The notes below the pieces were generated by a model, which was not told the DNA's origin, did no database searches, and was given only the letters and a program-made list of their open reading frames with translations. From Drosophila persimilis (lineage: Eukaryota > Arthropoda > Insecta > Diptera > Drosophilidae): a DNA stretch of 64,000 nucleotides. Where the stretch lies: positions 5,146,001 to 5,210,000 of the forward strand of contig NW_020825289.1 of assembly GCF_003286085.1 (NCBI RefSeq), written 5' to 3'. Made by a program: the position numbers and the translations under genes. This document shows, piece by piece, positions 63,313-64,000 of this stretch; positions within the stretch are counted from its first letter, which is position 1; each line of letters begins with the position of its first letter.

Positions 63313-64000
63313 AGTATTCCATATCTAATCATAAGTTCAAAAAGCAAAAAATACAGACACACGCGCACATTTTCTCGTATTCGTATTTGGGCGAACGACA
63401 TTGGACAACTTTTCAATTTAAGGTCGTATTCTTGGCCAACTTATTACAAATTATGAGGGAACTTCGTCCTCACTCAAGGACGAGCCCGTGGGCGTGGAGA
63501 GAAAGAAATTCCATTAGACGTGATTGATAAGACACACAAATCACGCATCCGAAGCGTTGCCTCCCTGTCAAAAAAAGACCCGATAGACCACAGAAGGTGT
63601 CGCGGAAATGAGGCAAGCAGCTTGTGTGTGTGCGTGGGGGGTGTGATTCTGTGGGTACTCAACGTTGGTGAGAGTAACAAGCTACTGGGAGAGTAACTTT
63701 TGACTGCTTGGCTTTTTAATTTACTCATACAAAATTAAGTAAAATTACAATGAATTTTCAACTTCGTTGGCGCGAAAGCTGCAACATTGAAGGAACAAAG
63801 AACTTACCAACTTAAGGATGCTCTTAAAAATAGTTCGTATCAAACAGAACTGCAAAATCATTGTTAACGCTTTCCCAGCCTCATCGCACGGGCCGTTCGC
63901 GACAATTGGTCTGTCATCAGCGTGTCCTCTGTGGGATTCACTGTTAACCCAGCAGAAACGCAACGTGAGAGGCATTCCGAATGCCTCCGAATCTGGGCGA
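63313..64000. other. Right edge of window, no confirmed gene
   Basis: Starts with the Mal-A6 3' UTR; no canonical AATAAA was found close to the stop. Frames of 76-97 codons occur on both strands. One on the minus strand (63975-63745) is followed by a GTAAGT-like donor but lacks a recognisable domain. Confidence 0.5.

Noticed and set aside
63745..63975. 76-codon minus-strand frame with a GTAAGT near 63803
   Set aside because: The segment before the donor could be an exon end, but no recognisable domain is seen, and the next acceptor is only about 30 bp away, too close for a fly intron. It is too near the window edge to judge.

Overview
The window is fruit-fly (Drosophila) nuclear DNA. Short spliced genes with GT..AG introns of 50-90 bp, TATA/Inr promoters of fly type and a run of recognisable gene families show this. 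The gene order COP9 subunit 7, larval cuticle proteins Lcp1-Lcp4, Cyp4ad1, Cyp4e genes, Mal-A maltases is the order I know from D. melanogaster 2R near 44D (Muller element C). Four copies of an INE-1/DINE-1 type repeat resembling the SGM/ISY elements, three rather than two local Cyp4e genes, and protein sequences clearly diverged from melanogaster suggest the obscura group (e.g. D. pseudoobscura chromosome 3, or the D. miranda neo-X). All genes are intact, which argues against a degenerate neo-Y copy. The species is inference.

Layout. 1-16 kb: no confirmed gene; non-coding DNA with simple repeats, one orphan candidate exon (602-706) and a long INE-1-like element (about 7753-8802). 16.1-23.1 kb: CSN7 on the plus strand, five coding exons, with a TATA-less housekeeping promoter (DRE plus Ohler motifs 6 and 7) and a 5.9-kb second intron. 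25.4-26.2 kb: second INE-1-like copy. 26.7-32.5 kb: larval cuticle cluster, Lcp1 and Lcp2 on the minus strand, Lcp3 and Lcp4 on the plus strand, all with a 12-nt first coding exon, a small intron and a TATA + ATCAGTC promoter. 33.5-36.8 kb: Cyp4ad1-like P450, minus strand, nine exons. 37.4-38.0 kb: third INE-1-like copy. 38.8-46.6 kb: three tandem Cyp4e P450 genes with identical exon lengths (160/110/350/545/416, 526 aa each). 46.9-63.3 kb: six maltase (GH13 alpha-glucosidase) genes, Mal-A1(-), A2(+), A3(-), A4(+), A5(+), A6(+), with the fourth INE-1-like copy between A1 and A2.

Functionally the window holds gene sets that share a location but not a pathway: a ubiquitous protein-complex subunit, stage-specific cuticle proteins, probable detoxification/lipid P450s and secreted digestive maltases. 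Each tandem family shows homogenisation: Lcp1/2 and Lcp3/4 are nearly identical over exon 2, and the Cyp4e genes are patchworks. The most notable points are the loss of the CYP4 haem-linking glutamate in two Cyp4e copies inside an apparent conversion tract, an unusual I-helix (AGHDPV) in Cyp4ad1, the terminal hairpin and internal duplication of the INE-1-like elements, very short leaders and shared GATA motifs in the maltase promoters, and a hydrophobic C-terminal tail unique to Mal-A5. All coding models were spliced by hand; each sums to an open frame of whole codons, and lengths agree with what I recall of the melanogaster orthologues.
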